Shown here: one piece after another, positions 1 to 5,125 of the stretch
Position numbering within the stretch: position 1 is the stretch's first letter
Layout: each line of letters opens with the position of its first letter
Notes under the pieces: generated by a model
Databases searched by the model: none
What the model saw: the letters and a program-made list of their open reading frames with translations, nothing else
Told to the model about the DNA's origin: nothing
Assembly: GCA_947303825.1 (NCBI GenBank)
Contig: CAMYZK010000184.1
Coordinates: 1-5,631 of the forward strand
Direction: 5' to 3'
From: an uncultured Prevotella sp.
GTDB lineage: Bacteria; Bacteroidota; Bacteroidia; Bacteroidales; Bacteroidaceae
DNA length: 5,631 nt
Program-made: the position numbers and the translations under genes

Positions 1-86
1 AAAACGGCTGGTATAATGCCGGGCTCTTCGACAACGAGACGGGGCGTGCGCTGCCTGCCCTCTATGAAATGAAGAACTTCAAATAG
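1..86 (+). CDS. C-terminal end of a probable GH53 arabinogalactan endo-beta-1,4-galactanase (5' end outside window)
   Basis: Only the last 27 codons are present (frame starts at base 3, TAG stop at 84-86). The visible end contains a tryptophan, then an LFD motif and a G-x-ALPAL stretch about ten residues before the stop. GH53 endo-galactanases of Bacteroidota characteristically end with a W-x-N-x-x-LFD-x-x-G-x-ALP pattern, and that is the whole basis for the call. Such enzymes cleave beta-1,4-galactan outside the cytoplasm, usually as a signal-peptide-bearing protein, but the N-terminus cannot be seen. The stop lies six bases before the xerD start, so the two genes may share a transcript. Another glycoside hydrolase family with a similar tail cannot be excluded from so short a piece. 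Confidence 0.55.
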   Translation, partial: NGWYNAGLFDNETGRALPALYEMKNFK

Positions 87-92
87 GGCATT

Positions 93-1004
93 ATGGCTGG
101 CCACGACAGTGTGATAAAGTCGTATCTGCGCTATCTCAAGCTGCAGCGCAGCATGTCGCCAAACACCATTGATGCCTATAGCCGTGATGTGGGCAAGCTC
201 CTTACATGGCTGGAGACAGAGCAGAAAAAGCTTGCCGATGTTACCCTATCCGACCTGCAGTCGTTTGCAGCGGGGCTGCACGATATTGGCATTGGCCCCA
301 CCTCGCAGTGCAGGATACTGAGTGGGGTGAGGTCGCTGTTCCACTTCATGGTGCTCGACGGATATATAGAGCAAGACCCTTCGGAACTTCTTGAAAGCCC
401 TGTGCTGGGACAGCATCTGCCAGAGTTCCTCACGCCACAGGAGGTAGACCAGCTGGAGGACTCCATAGACCTGAGCGTGCCGGAGGGACACCGCAACCGT
501 GCTATCATAGAAGTGCTCTTCTCATGCGGCCTGCGTGTGTCAGAGCTGGTGACACTGACATGGAGCCAGCTCTATGCCGACGAGAAGTTCCTACGCATCA
601 AAGGCAAGGGGTCGAAAGAGAGGCTGGTGCCCATCTCCGACAGAGCGTTGCATGAGATAGACAACTACATGCCCTGGCGTAACAGCCTGAAGATAAAACC
701 CGGCGAAAAAGACTACATCTTCCTCAACCGACGAGGGGCTCACCTCACCCGAACCATGATTCTTATCATGCTAAAGAGGCAGGCGTTACAAGCTGGTATA
801 ACAAAGACCATATCTCCCCATACGCTGCGCCATTCGTTTGCTACAGCACTACTGGAGGGCGGAGCCGACCTCAGGGTCATTCAGGCACTGCTGGGCCATG
901 AGTCGATAGGGACCACAGAGATATATACACACATATCCATGCAGACGCTGCGCAAAGAGATACTCGCCCATCACCCAAGAAATATCCATAATGGGTGCAG
1001 ATGA
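93..1004 (+). CDS. xerD: Site-specific tyrosine recombinase XerD
   Basis: A 303-residue protein with the two-domain Xer layout: an N-terminal SAM-like core-binding domain (about residues 5-90, with the SPNTIDAYSRD motif) and a C-terminal catalytic domain (about 110-290). The catalytic set is complete: Arg148 in CGLRVSEL, Lys172 in the GKGSKER beta-hairpin, His243 and Arg246 in HTLRHSF, His269 in LLGH, and the nucleophile Tyr278 in IYTH. These positions agree within one residue with E. coli XerD as I remember it, and the length is typical. XerD acts with XerC at dif to resolve chromosome dimers. It sits alone between a glycanase tail and a convergent operon, with no phage or integron genes nearby, so a housekeeping recombinase is favoured over a mobile integrase. 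A short variable C-terminal tail follows the last helix. No strong Shine-Dalgarno is seen, which is usual in this phylum. Confidence 0.93.
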   Translation: MAGHDSVIKSYLRYLKLQRSMSPNTIDAYSRDVGKLLTWLETEQKKLADVTLSDLQSFAAGLHDIGIGPTSQCRILSGVRSLFHFMVLDGYIEQDPSELLESPVLGQHLPEFLTPQEVDQLEDSIDLSVPEGHRNRAIIEVLFSCGLRVSELVTLTWSQLYADEKFLRIKGKGSKERLVPISDRALHEIDNYMPWRNSLKIKPGEKDYIFLNRRGAHLTRTMILIMLKRQALQAGITKTISPHTLRHSFATALLEGGADLRVIQALLGHESIGTTEIYTHISMQTLRKEILAHHPRNIHNGCR

Positions 1005-1036
1005 CACTTGTTGGTGTCTGTTTCCTTTGATTTATG

Positions 1037-1051
1037 TCAACAATTTGTTGA
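1037..1051. repeat. 15-bp near-perfect palindrome between xerD and a promoter
   Basis: The sequence has 7-base arms TCAACAA and TTGTTGA around a single central T. Weaker symmetry continues outward (ATG on the left, CAT on the right, out of register). It lies 33 bases after the xerD stop and about 70 bases upstream of the inferred start of the short transcript. It could be a dimeric regulator site, or a weak hairpin at the 3' end of the xerD mRNA. No T-run follows it, so it is not a convincing intrinsic terminator. It could also be chance in AT-rich DNA. Confidence 0.3.
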
Positions 1052-1076
1052 TTCATAACTTTTTCCGTGCAAAAAG

Positions 1077-1108
1077 TTTTGAACTGTAAGGAAAAAGCTG
1101 TACCTTTG
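1077..1108 (+). promoter_or_regulatory. Bacteroidota-type housekeeping promoter driving the short transcript
   Basis: The upstream element TTTTG (1077-1081) and the downstream element TACCTTTG (1101-1108) match the TTTG and TAnnTTTG consensus of the primary sigma factor of Bacteroidota, with 19 bases between them, which is the expected spacing. The stretch just upstream is AT-rich. Transcription should begin about six to ten bases after 1108, near 1115. No protein-coding gene follows on this strand, so the promoter appears to serve only the short RNA that ends at 1176. Confidence 0.75.
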
Positions 1109-1114
1109 CAACGT

Positions 1115-1176
1115 GTTTTTCATAGTATTAGATTTAAGGTTAACAAAGGTTGGGTCACAGCGGTGACCCTTTTTTT
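1115..1176 (+). ncRNA. Short (about 60 nt) orphan transcript with its own terminator; candidate Bacteroidales small RNA
   Basis: This is the interval between the inferred start point and the end of a terminator T-run. The first 35 bases are AT-rich, with no obvious internal stem, and include the stretch TTAGATTTAAGGTTAACAAA. A strong terminator hairpin follows, so the architecture is an unstructured 5' region plus a terminator, as in base-pairing small RNAs. I have an unverified memory of very similar sequences (the TTAGATTTAAGG/TTAACAAAG core with a variable terminator stem) occurring many times in Bacteroides genomes. The start is inferred from the promoter and may be off by several bases. 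An attenuated leader is less likely, because the only downstream gene lies on the opposite strand. A 17-codon GTG frame exists (from 1113), but nothing supports its translation. Confidence 0.6.
1152..1176 (+). terminator. Intrinsic terminator of the short transcript
   Basis: A perfect 7-bp stem (GGGTCAC at 1152-1158 with GTGACCC at 1163-1169) closes a four-base loop and is followed at once by seven T residues (1170-1176). The stem is GC-rich enough to work as a rho-independent terminator on the plus strand. It may also stop transcripts reading through from xerD. Confidence 0.85.
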
Positions 1177-1216
1177 ATTTCTATGAGGCAGCGAGGTGGG
1201 TTGCTGCATCATTGGG

Positions 1217-1258
1217 AAAGGGGCACCTCTGGAAGAAGCACCCCTTTTCGTGTTTTTT
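1217..1258. terminator. Hairpin between convergent units, possible bidirectional terminator
   Basis: AAAGGGG (1217-1223) pairs with CCCCTTT (1241-1247). Read as minus-strand RNA, the stem extends inward by six more pairs, three of them G-U wobbles, to a five-base loop. Read on the plus strand, the stem is followed by an interrupted T-rich tail that includes six T residues at 1253-1258. It lies about 55 bases beyond the stop of the symporter gene, a sensible place for the end of the mannan operon. On the minus strand the T-run is only three bases long, so efficiency in that direction is doubtful. Confidence 0.42.
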
Positions 1259-1301
1259 ACTTTTCGTTACGCTTGGTAGCGTTGCCCATTATAGCAGGCT
1301 G

Positions 1302-2711
1302 CTATTTCCTGATGGGATATTTCAGTGTAAGGAGAATGATGATACCGGCAATAATGGCGGGGAAGATAGAGAAGATGAGCCATATCATTGACTTTACCGA
1401 CTCCATGTCGGTTATCGTGATGATTGTCTCGCCCGTCCCTGGGTCGGTGCCCGACACGAAGCCGGCGGCGCCGAGAAGCATGGCGACGAGCGAGCCGCTG
1501 ATGGCAGTGCCGAACTTCTGTGCCATGGTGCCGCTGGAGAAGATAAGTCCGGTGCTCGAAGTACCGTTCTTCTCGGTGGCGTAGTCGGCAACATCGGCAT
1601 ACATCGACCAGAGCAGGGGTGAGTAGAGGCCTATACCCACGCTGGTGAGTATGACGATGGCAACAAGCAGCCAGATGGCCGACGGGTCGCGTGGCATGAA
1701 GAAGAAGAGCACGGAGAAGAAGGCGCAGATGGCTGCTGACAGCATGAAGGCCTTGCGCTTTGAGCCAACCATCTTGGTGAACTTCGGCGACAGACCTCCG
1801 AAGACCATACAGGTGGCCTCTCCAAACATCATGAATACCGTGTAGTTGATGATGAGTCCGCCCATGGTAATCTCCTTACCCAGTATGTAGTCGAACATAT
1901 AGGCTGCCACGGCATAGCGGAAACCGTTGAAGAAGTTGGTGCAGATGCCAATGAGGGTGAGGTATACCCAAGGCTTGTTCTTGAAGAGGTCGGCGAAGGG
2001 GCGGAAGGAGAACTTCTCTGCTCGTACGGGCTTCAGACGCTCCTTCGTCATCAGTCCGCAGGCCAGTGTTCCTGCAGCGGCGAGCACTCCGAAGAAGACT
2101 CCCAGCACTGCATACTGGTGCTGCTCCGAGCCACCCACCATCTTCTGCAGGTAGGGGAAGGAAAGCAGGGTGATGAAGCCCATGGCGTAGGCTCCTACCA
2201 TGCGGAAAGCCGAGAACTGGTTCTTCTCGTTGTCGTCGTCGGTCATCACGCCCAGCAGCGAGCCGTAGGGCACGTTGACAGCGGTGTAGCAGGCCATCAT
2301 CAACAGATAGAGCGAATAGGCGTAGATGCGCTTTGCCGTATACGACTCAAACCCCGGCGTGTAGAGCAGCAGGGCGAAGATAAGGCCAAAGGGTATGGCT
2401 CCGTAGATGAGCCACGGACGGTAGGTGCCCCATTTCGACTGGGTGCGGTCGGCCAGCGAACCCATCAGTGGGTCGGTGACAACATCGAAGAGACGGGCAA
2501 TGAGCATCAGCAATGCGGTGTCGGCCACGGTGAGGCCAAAGATGCTGGTGAAAAACACAGGAAAGGCGATAGACATCACTTTCCAGGTGATGCCGCCGGC
2601 AGCTGCGTCGCCAAGGGCGTAGCCTATTTTTTCAAAGAGACTCACCCCCGACCCCTCCCTCTGAGGGAGGGGAGCAGATTGTTTTGCTGATGTGTTACTT
2701 GTTGTATTCAT
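1302..2711 (-). CDS. GPH-family (MelB-like) sugar:cation symporter, probable mannobiose/manno-oligosaccharide transporter
   Basis: A 469-residue polytopic inner-membrane protein of the glycoside-pentoside-hexuronide:cation symporter family within the MFS. Diagnostic features are the N-terminal EKIGYALGDAA motif (27-37), RLFDVVTDPLMGSLADRT (73-90) with Asp76 and Asp80 in the DxxxD cation-site arrangement of MelB, KWGTYRPW (93-100), NVPYGSLLGVMTDD (146-159) and the C-terminal-half ADVADYATEKNG motif (372-383). About twelve hydrophobic segments are visible. It is the last gene of the operon. The B. fragilis mannan operon also carries a symporter beside its GH130 phosphorylase, so mannobiose import is the likely role (inference from context). 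The first 22 or so residues are unusual: residues 13-22 come from a palindromic repeat, and family-like sequence begins only near Ser24. The ATG overlaps the preceding stop as ATGA, suggesting translational coupling. The next Met (46) lies too far inside; a GTG at codon 23 could be the ancestral start. Confidence 0.92.
   Translation of the reverse strand: MNTTSNTSAKQSAPLPQREGSGVSLFEKIGYALGDAAAGGITWKVMSIAFPVFFTSIFGLTVADTALLMLIARLFDVVTDPLMGSLADRTQSKWGTYRPWLIYGAIPFGLIFALLLYTPGFESYTAKRIYAYSLYLLMMACYTAVNVPYGSLLGVMTDDDNEKNQFSAFRMVGAYAMGFITLLSFPYLQKMVGGSEQHQYAVLGVFFGVLAAAGTLACGLMTKERLKPVRAEKFSFRPFADLFKNKPWVYLTLIGICTNFFNGFRYAVAAYMFDYILGKEITMGGLIINYTVFMMFGEATCMVFGGLSPKFTKMVGSKRKAFMLSAAICAFFSVLFFFMPRDPSAIWLLVAIVILTSVGIGLYSPLLWSMYADVADYATEKNGTSSTGLIFSSGTMAQKFGTAISGSLVAMLLGAAGFVSGTDPGTGETIITITDMESVKSMIWLIFSIFPAIIAGIIILLTLKYPIRK
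2643..2674 (+). repeat. GC-rich palindromic repeat, copy A (inside the symporter N-terminal coding region)
   Basis: The head CACCCCCGACCCCTCCCT (2643-2660) leads into a palindrome with 10-base arms (2652-2661 and 2663-2672) around one T. Copy B, on the opposite strand at 3089-3119, matches the 18-base head at 16 positions (GA against AG) and shares the following AGGGAGGGGAG. On the minus strand copy A is read in frame as residues 13-22 of the symporter, giving a PLPQREGS-like peptide. Repeats encoding PLPRGRG or TPSPS-type peptides are, from memory, widespread in Bacteroidota genomes. Confidence 0.8.
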
Positions 2712-3073
2712 TTCAAGCTATTTTTAATTTGGTTTATTACATTGTCTATTTCATATAGAACCTCCTCATTGGCGAACCGTAATATATGGAATCCCATTCT
2801 TTCAAGGTCTTGCTCTCTTAGCAAGTCATTTTCCTTCTGACGTGGCTCAGAATGGTAACCACCATCTACTTCTATCACAAGACCACCTTCTCGAGAAACA
2901 AAGTCTACAATGTAATCACCAACGATGTGCTGTCGAAGGAACTTAATTCCTAATACTCCATTTCTCAATTGTTCCCATAGCACTTGCTCCGCAACGGTTG
3001 CATTCTTACGATTCTCTCTTGCAAAGTCCCTTAATAGACCATACATGTCAGGTCTTGCCGTTCTATAATCCAT
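2708..3073 (-). CDS. DUF559 (Vsr-like PD-(D/E)XK fold) endonuclease-domain protein
   Basis: A 121-residue protein that is one complete DUF559 domain. The N-terminal part carries the family signature AR-NRKNATVAEQVLWEQLRN (about 18-38), followed by KFLRQHIVGDYIVDFV (44-59), GLVIEVDGGYH (64-74) and the closing MGFHILRFANEEVL (93-106). By analogy with Vsr-like nucleases the candidate catalytic residues are Asp57, Glu68, Asp70 and His74; all are present, so the fold looks intact. The biological role of DUF559 proteins is not established. The gene starts seven bases after the phosphorylase stop, and its own TGA overlaps the symporter ATG as ATGA. Its frame stays open upstream through repeat copy B (a [14 protein letters not shown] peptide) back to 3139 but offers no ATG there, so the ATG at 3073 is preferred. 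Its AT-rich composition differs from the flanking genes. Confidence 0.9.
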   Translation of the reverse strand: MDYRTARPDMYGLLRDFARENRKNATVAEQVLWEQLRNGVLGIKFLRQHIVGDYIVDFVSREGGLVIEVDGGYHSEPRQKENDLLREQDLERMGFHILRFANEEVLYEIDNVINQIKNSLK

Positions 3074-3080
3074 TGCAGGT

Positions 3081-4280
3081 CTATCTTTCTCCCCTCCCTC
3101 TAGGGAGGGGCTGGGGGTGGGTCCTTTTGTTTCTTTTGATTAGCTGCTTGATAGTTTCCACGCTGGCGGCAGTTGTATAGCCGTCTTCCGGCGTGTTCAT
3201 GCAGTAGTCTGTGAGGCGGTCTATGGTCGATGTAGCCACATGCATGCGTGTGTCGGCCGAGGCGTAGTAGATGAACACACGTCCGTCGGGGTCGGCAATC
3301 CAGCCATTGGCGAAGGCCACGTTCATCACATCGCCAAGGTATTCGCTGCCTTCGGGCACGAGGAAGAAGCCGCCGGGCCGGGCAATGACTAGCGTAGGGT
3401 CGTCGAGCGCCGTCATGTACATATATAATACATAGCGCAGACCGTCGGCTGTTGCCCGCACTCCGTGTGCCAGGTGCAGCCATCCCTTCGGGGTCTTTAT
3501 AGGGTGTGGTCCCTCGCCGTTCTTTACCTCGGTAATGGTGTGGTACTTCCGTTCGTAGATAATCTTCTCCTCCTTCACCTCGGCGTGTGTGATGTCGTCT
3601 ACCAGTGCCCAGCCTATTCCGCCGCCGCTGCCGGTGTCTATGAACCCGTCTTGCGGACGTGTATAGAACGCATATTTGCCGTCTACAAACTCCGGGTGCA
3701 GCACCACGTTGCGCTGCTGGCTCCTGGATACAAGGTCGGGCAGACGCTCCCAGTTCACCAGGTCTTTGGTGCGTGCAATGCCGGCAGTAGCCGTGGCGGC
3801 GCTGAGGTTGCCGGGCTGCGAGTCATCGTGGCGCTCGGCGCAGAACACTCCGTAAATCCAGCCGTCTTCATGGCGTGTGAGGCGCATGTCGTAGATGTTG
3901 GTTGCGGGGTCGTCGGTGTCGGGCATGGTGATAGGCTCCGGCCAGAAGCGGAAGTTGTCTATTCCGTTGGGACTCTCAGCCACGGCGAAGAACGACTTGC
4001 GGTCGGCACCCTCCACCCGCACCACTAATACATATTTATCTCCCCATTTCATTGCTCCGCTGTTCAGTGTGGCATTCATCATGATGCGTTGCATGAGGTA
4101 TGGGTTGTCTTTCTCGCAGAAGTCGTAGCGCCACTCCAGCGGTGTGTGTTCTGCGGTGAGAATGGGATTCTCATACTTCTCGTAGATGCCGTTTCCCCAT
4201 TGCTTGGGGGTGTTCTTGCGGTTGAGCAGCTCCTCGTGGTGTTCGCGCAGTACTGCCACTTTCTTTTCAAACTCGGTCAT
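3081..4280 (-). CDS. mgp: 4-O-beta-D-mannosyl-D-glucose phosphorylase (GH130 subfamily 1)
   Basis: A 399-residue cytoplasmic enzyme without a signal peptide. It phosphorolyses 4-O-beta-mannosyl-glucose to alpha-mannose 1-phosphate and glucose, the last dedicated step of the mannobiose pathway. It follows the B. fragilis enzyme closely from memory: [27 protein letters not shown] (88-113), [17 protein letters not shown] (128-144) with the general acid at Asp131 (the same number as in the B. fragilis enzyme), FCAERHDD (146-153), [18 protein letters not shown] (187-204), [13 protein letters not shown] (213-225) and [11 protein letters not shown] (254-264). The family part ends near residue 386. 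The last 13 residues (387-399, [13 protein letters not shown]) are encoded by palindromic repeat copy B, which also places the stop, so this tail is foreign to the family. Upstream lies a 90-bp minisatellite in the leader. A GH26 mannanase and a GPH symporter flank it at one remove, as expected for a mannan operon. Confidence 0.95.
   Translation of the reverse strand: MTEFEKKVAVLREHHEELLNRKNTPKQWGNGIYEKYENPILTAEHTPLEWRYDFCEKDNPYLMQRIMMNATLNSGAMKWGDKYVLVVRVEGADRKSFFAVAESPNGIDNFRFWPEPITMPDTDDPATNIYDMRLTRHEDGWIYGVFCAERHDDSQPGNLSAATATAGIARTKDLVNWERLPDLVSRSQQRNVVLHPEFVDGKYAFYTRPQDGFIDTGSGGGIGWALVDDITHAEVKEEKIIYERKYHTITEVKNGEGPHPIKTPKGWLHLAHGVRATADGLRYVLYMYMTALDDPTLVIARPGGFFLVPEGSEYLGDVMNVAFANGWIADPDGRVFIYYASADTRMHVATSTIDRLTDYCMNTPEDGYTTAASVETIKQLIKRNKRTHPQPLPRGRGER
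3089..3119 (-). repeat. GC-rich palindromic repeat, copy B (3' end of mgp)
   Basis: On the minus strand the copy reads CACCCCCAGCCCCTCCCT (3119 down to 3102), a two-base centre, then AGGGAGGGG. On the plus strand the 9-base arms lie at 3091-3099 and 3102-3110. It is an inverted copy of the repeat at 2643-2674. In the mRNA it would form a strong hairpin between mgp and the DUF559 gene, but no T-run follows, so it is more likely to affect mRNA stability or partial read-through than to terminate. It encodes most of the last 13 residues of mgp. Confidence 0.8.
3103..3121 (+). other. G-quadruplex-type motif within and beside repeat copy B
   Basis: The plus strand reads GGGAGGGGCTGGGGGTGGG, four G-runs of three or more separated by one- or two-base loops, which satisfies the usual G3+N1-7 rule. 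The operon is transcribed from the other direction, so these Gs are on the template strand and the mRNA is C-rich. A quadruplex here would compete with the hairpin of the same repeat. Copy A lacks the fourth run. Formation in the cell is inference. Confidence 0.4.
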
Positions 4281-4302
4281 ATCTTCTATTTGTGTTGTTT
4301 GT

Positions 4303-4392
4303 TTTTTCCGGACTTTCCGGATTTTCCGGATTTTCCGGTTTTTCCGGATTTTCCGGGCTTTCCGGATATTCCGGTTTTTCAGGGCTTTCCGG
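4303..4392. repeat. Minisatellite: ten tandem 9-bp units (NNTTTCCGG) upstream of mgp
   Basis: Ten consecutive units with no indels: variants of ATTTTCCGG, TTTTTCCGG, GCTTTCCGG, ACTTTCCGG, ATATTCCGG and one TTTTTCAGG. Nine of ten units keep the palindromic CCGG. The array starts one base after the stop codon of the four-helix-bundle gene and ends 22 bases before the mgp start, filling most of the 113-bp gap. The unit is three codons long, so copy-number change keeps frame. One minus-strand frame gives a Pro-Glu-X repeat. The frame that continues into mgp gives Arg-Lys-X but has no start codon. Spacers of unique sequence are absent, so it is not a CRISPR array. Confidence 0.95.
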
Positions 4393-4393
4393 T

Positions 4394-5095
4394 TTATACT
4401 GTAACCCCCAGCCCTTTAAGCATTTCTTTCAGATGGGCGTTCTCCTTGCGCAGAGCATCTATCTCTGCCGCCTGCTGCTCTATGGTTTGCCGCTGTGTCT
4501 CACGCTGCCCCAGCCGAGCTGCTGTCATACGCTCGCGGATGCCGCCCTCCATAGTAAACTCGCGGTCTTTCCTTTCTATGTACTTTGTCATTGCTTTATC
4601 CACCTGATGGCATAGACAGATTGCCATATTGGCCAGTTCTTCATCGTTCATACGTTCCGTCAGAAGACGGTAGTCTTCCCATGCGGTGTGTTCTTTGCAG
4701 AAGCGGTGCAGGTCGTCGAAGCGTTTGTTTTGTCCAAACCATTCCTTCATACCTTTGCGCTTCAGGTAGTCTAGGTAGTCTTCCTGAAGTTCCTTGTTAC
4801 TGCCACGGGCTATGCCCAGCAATTTCAGTTCCGTCTCGGTTGATGTCTGGCCATCGGTGCTGCCTTCAGCAATATTCTGTTTAGTACTGCGTGCCGCCTG
4901 CACCATCTGGTCTACAGTGCGGTCGCCATATTGTGGCAGGTAGCGTCGACAAAACACTTGCGTAAGCTGATATAACACGTCGCTGCGCTGGTAGAAACGC
5001 AGTTCAGTATAAACCACAGCTTTGCGCATCACGCTGGCAGTGCCGTCAGTGTAGTGTTGTATATGAGGGTGTTTGATGGTTGAGGAGTCGGTCAT
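4394..5095 (-). CDS. Four-helix-bundle (23S rRNA IVP/S23-like) protein with 'suffix' domain and C-terminal coiled coil
   Basis: A 233-residue soluble protein. Residues about 38-118 form an S23-like four-helix bundle with the signature [12 protein letters not shown] (68-79), followed by [26 protein letters not shown] (86-111). Residues about 148-197 match the 'four helix bundle suffix' pattern ([20 protein letters not shown], then [15 protein letters not shown]). Residues about 198-228 are a charged heptad-like stretch typical of a short coiled coil. S23-like bundles occur as ORFs inside 23S rRNA intervening sequences and, in related form, as the Avd accessory protein of diversity-generating retroelements. 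The function of the suffix family is unknown to me. Here it sits 30 bases after the GH26 stop and its own stop touches a minisatellite. It has no evident link to mannan metabolism, so it is probably an inserted gene that keeps operon direction. ATG at 5095 is the first start, although residues 1-36 look non-conserved and Met23 is an alternative. Confidence 0.85.
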   Translation of the reverse strand: MTDSSTIKHPHIQHYTDGTASVMRKAVVYTELRFYQRSDVLYQLTQVFCRRYLPQYGDRTVDQMVQAARSTKQNIAEGSTDGQTSTETELKLLGIARGSNKELQEDYLDYLKRKGMKEWFGQNKRFDDLHRFCKEHTAWEDYRLLTERMNDEELANMAICLCHQVDKAMTKYIERKDREFTMEGGIRERMTAARLGQRETQRQTIEQQAAEIDALRKENAHLKEMLKGLGVTV

Positions 5096-5125
5096 CAGGT
5101 CTGTAAAGTCGTTGATGTCGGTATC

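Larger units (their letters stand above)
2643..3119. mobile_element. Putative 477-bp DUF559 cargo element bounded by inverted palindromic repeats
   Basis: The interval consists of copy A (plus orientation), an AT-rich DUF559 gene, and copy B (minus orientation), so the repeats sit like terminal inverted repeats pointing away from each other. The gene between them is about 39% G+C by hand count (2711-3070), against about 57% in a 60-base sample of the adjacent phosphorylase gene. The flanking genes form a functional pair elsewhere (mannosylglucose phosphorylase and symporter), which suggests later insertion. I see no transposase and no clear target-site duplication, so the mechanism is unknown and the boundaries are provisional. 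It may instead be a homing-type or REP-like unit. Confidence 0.42.

Noticed and set aside
93..1004. Phage, integron or conjugative-element integrase
   Set aside because: Length and position of all catalytic residues match XerD, and no att-like repeats or mobile-element genes are next to it.
1113..1166. GTG-initiated 17-codon leader peptide inside the short RNA
   Set aside because: There is no ribosome-binding signal, the frame ends within the terminator stem, and no downstream gene lies on this strand for it to regulate.
1150..1584. Plus-strand 144-codon open frame overlapping the symporter end
   Set aside because: It lies mostly antisense to the symporter gene, whose family motifs are clear, and crosses the terminator hairpins.
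2643..3119. Target-site duplication at the edges of the DUF559 unit
   Set aside because: The bases just outside (…GAGACT on the left, GTCCTTTT… on the right) show no convincing direct repeat, so insertion by a classical transposase is not supported.
3089..3119. Intrinsic terminator after mgp
   Set aside because: The palindrome would form a strong hairpin, but no T-run follows on the minus strand, and two more co-directional genes lie beyond it.
4303..4392. CRISPR array
   Set aside because: The units are contiguous 9-mers without spacers, far shorter than CRISPR repeats, and no cas gene is present.
4089..4607. Plus-strand frame with FPDFPDFP repeats
   Set aside because: The repeats are a translation of the 9-bp minisatellite, and the rest is antisense to mgp and the four-helix-bundle gene.
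4394..5095. Avd accessory protein of a diversity-generating retroelement
   Set aside because: The helix-bundle resemblance exists, but no reverse transcriptase or template/variable repeat pair is visible, and the suffix domain points to another subfamily.
4394..5095. 23S rRNA intervening sequence
   Set aside because: No rRNA sequence flanks the gene; it lies between two protein-coding genes.
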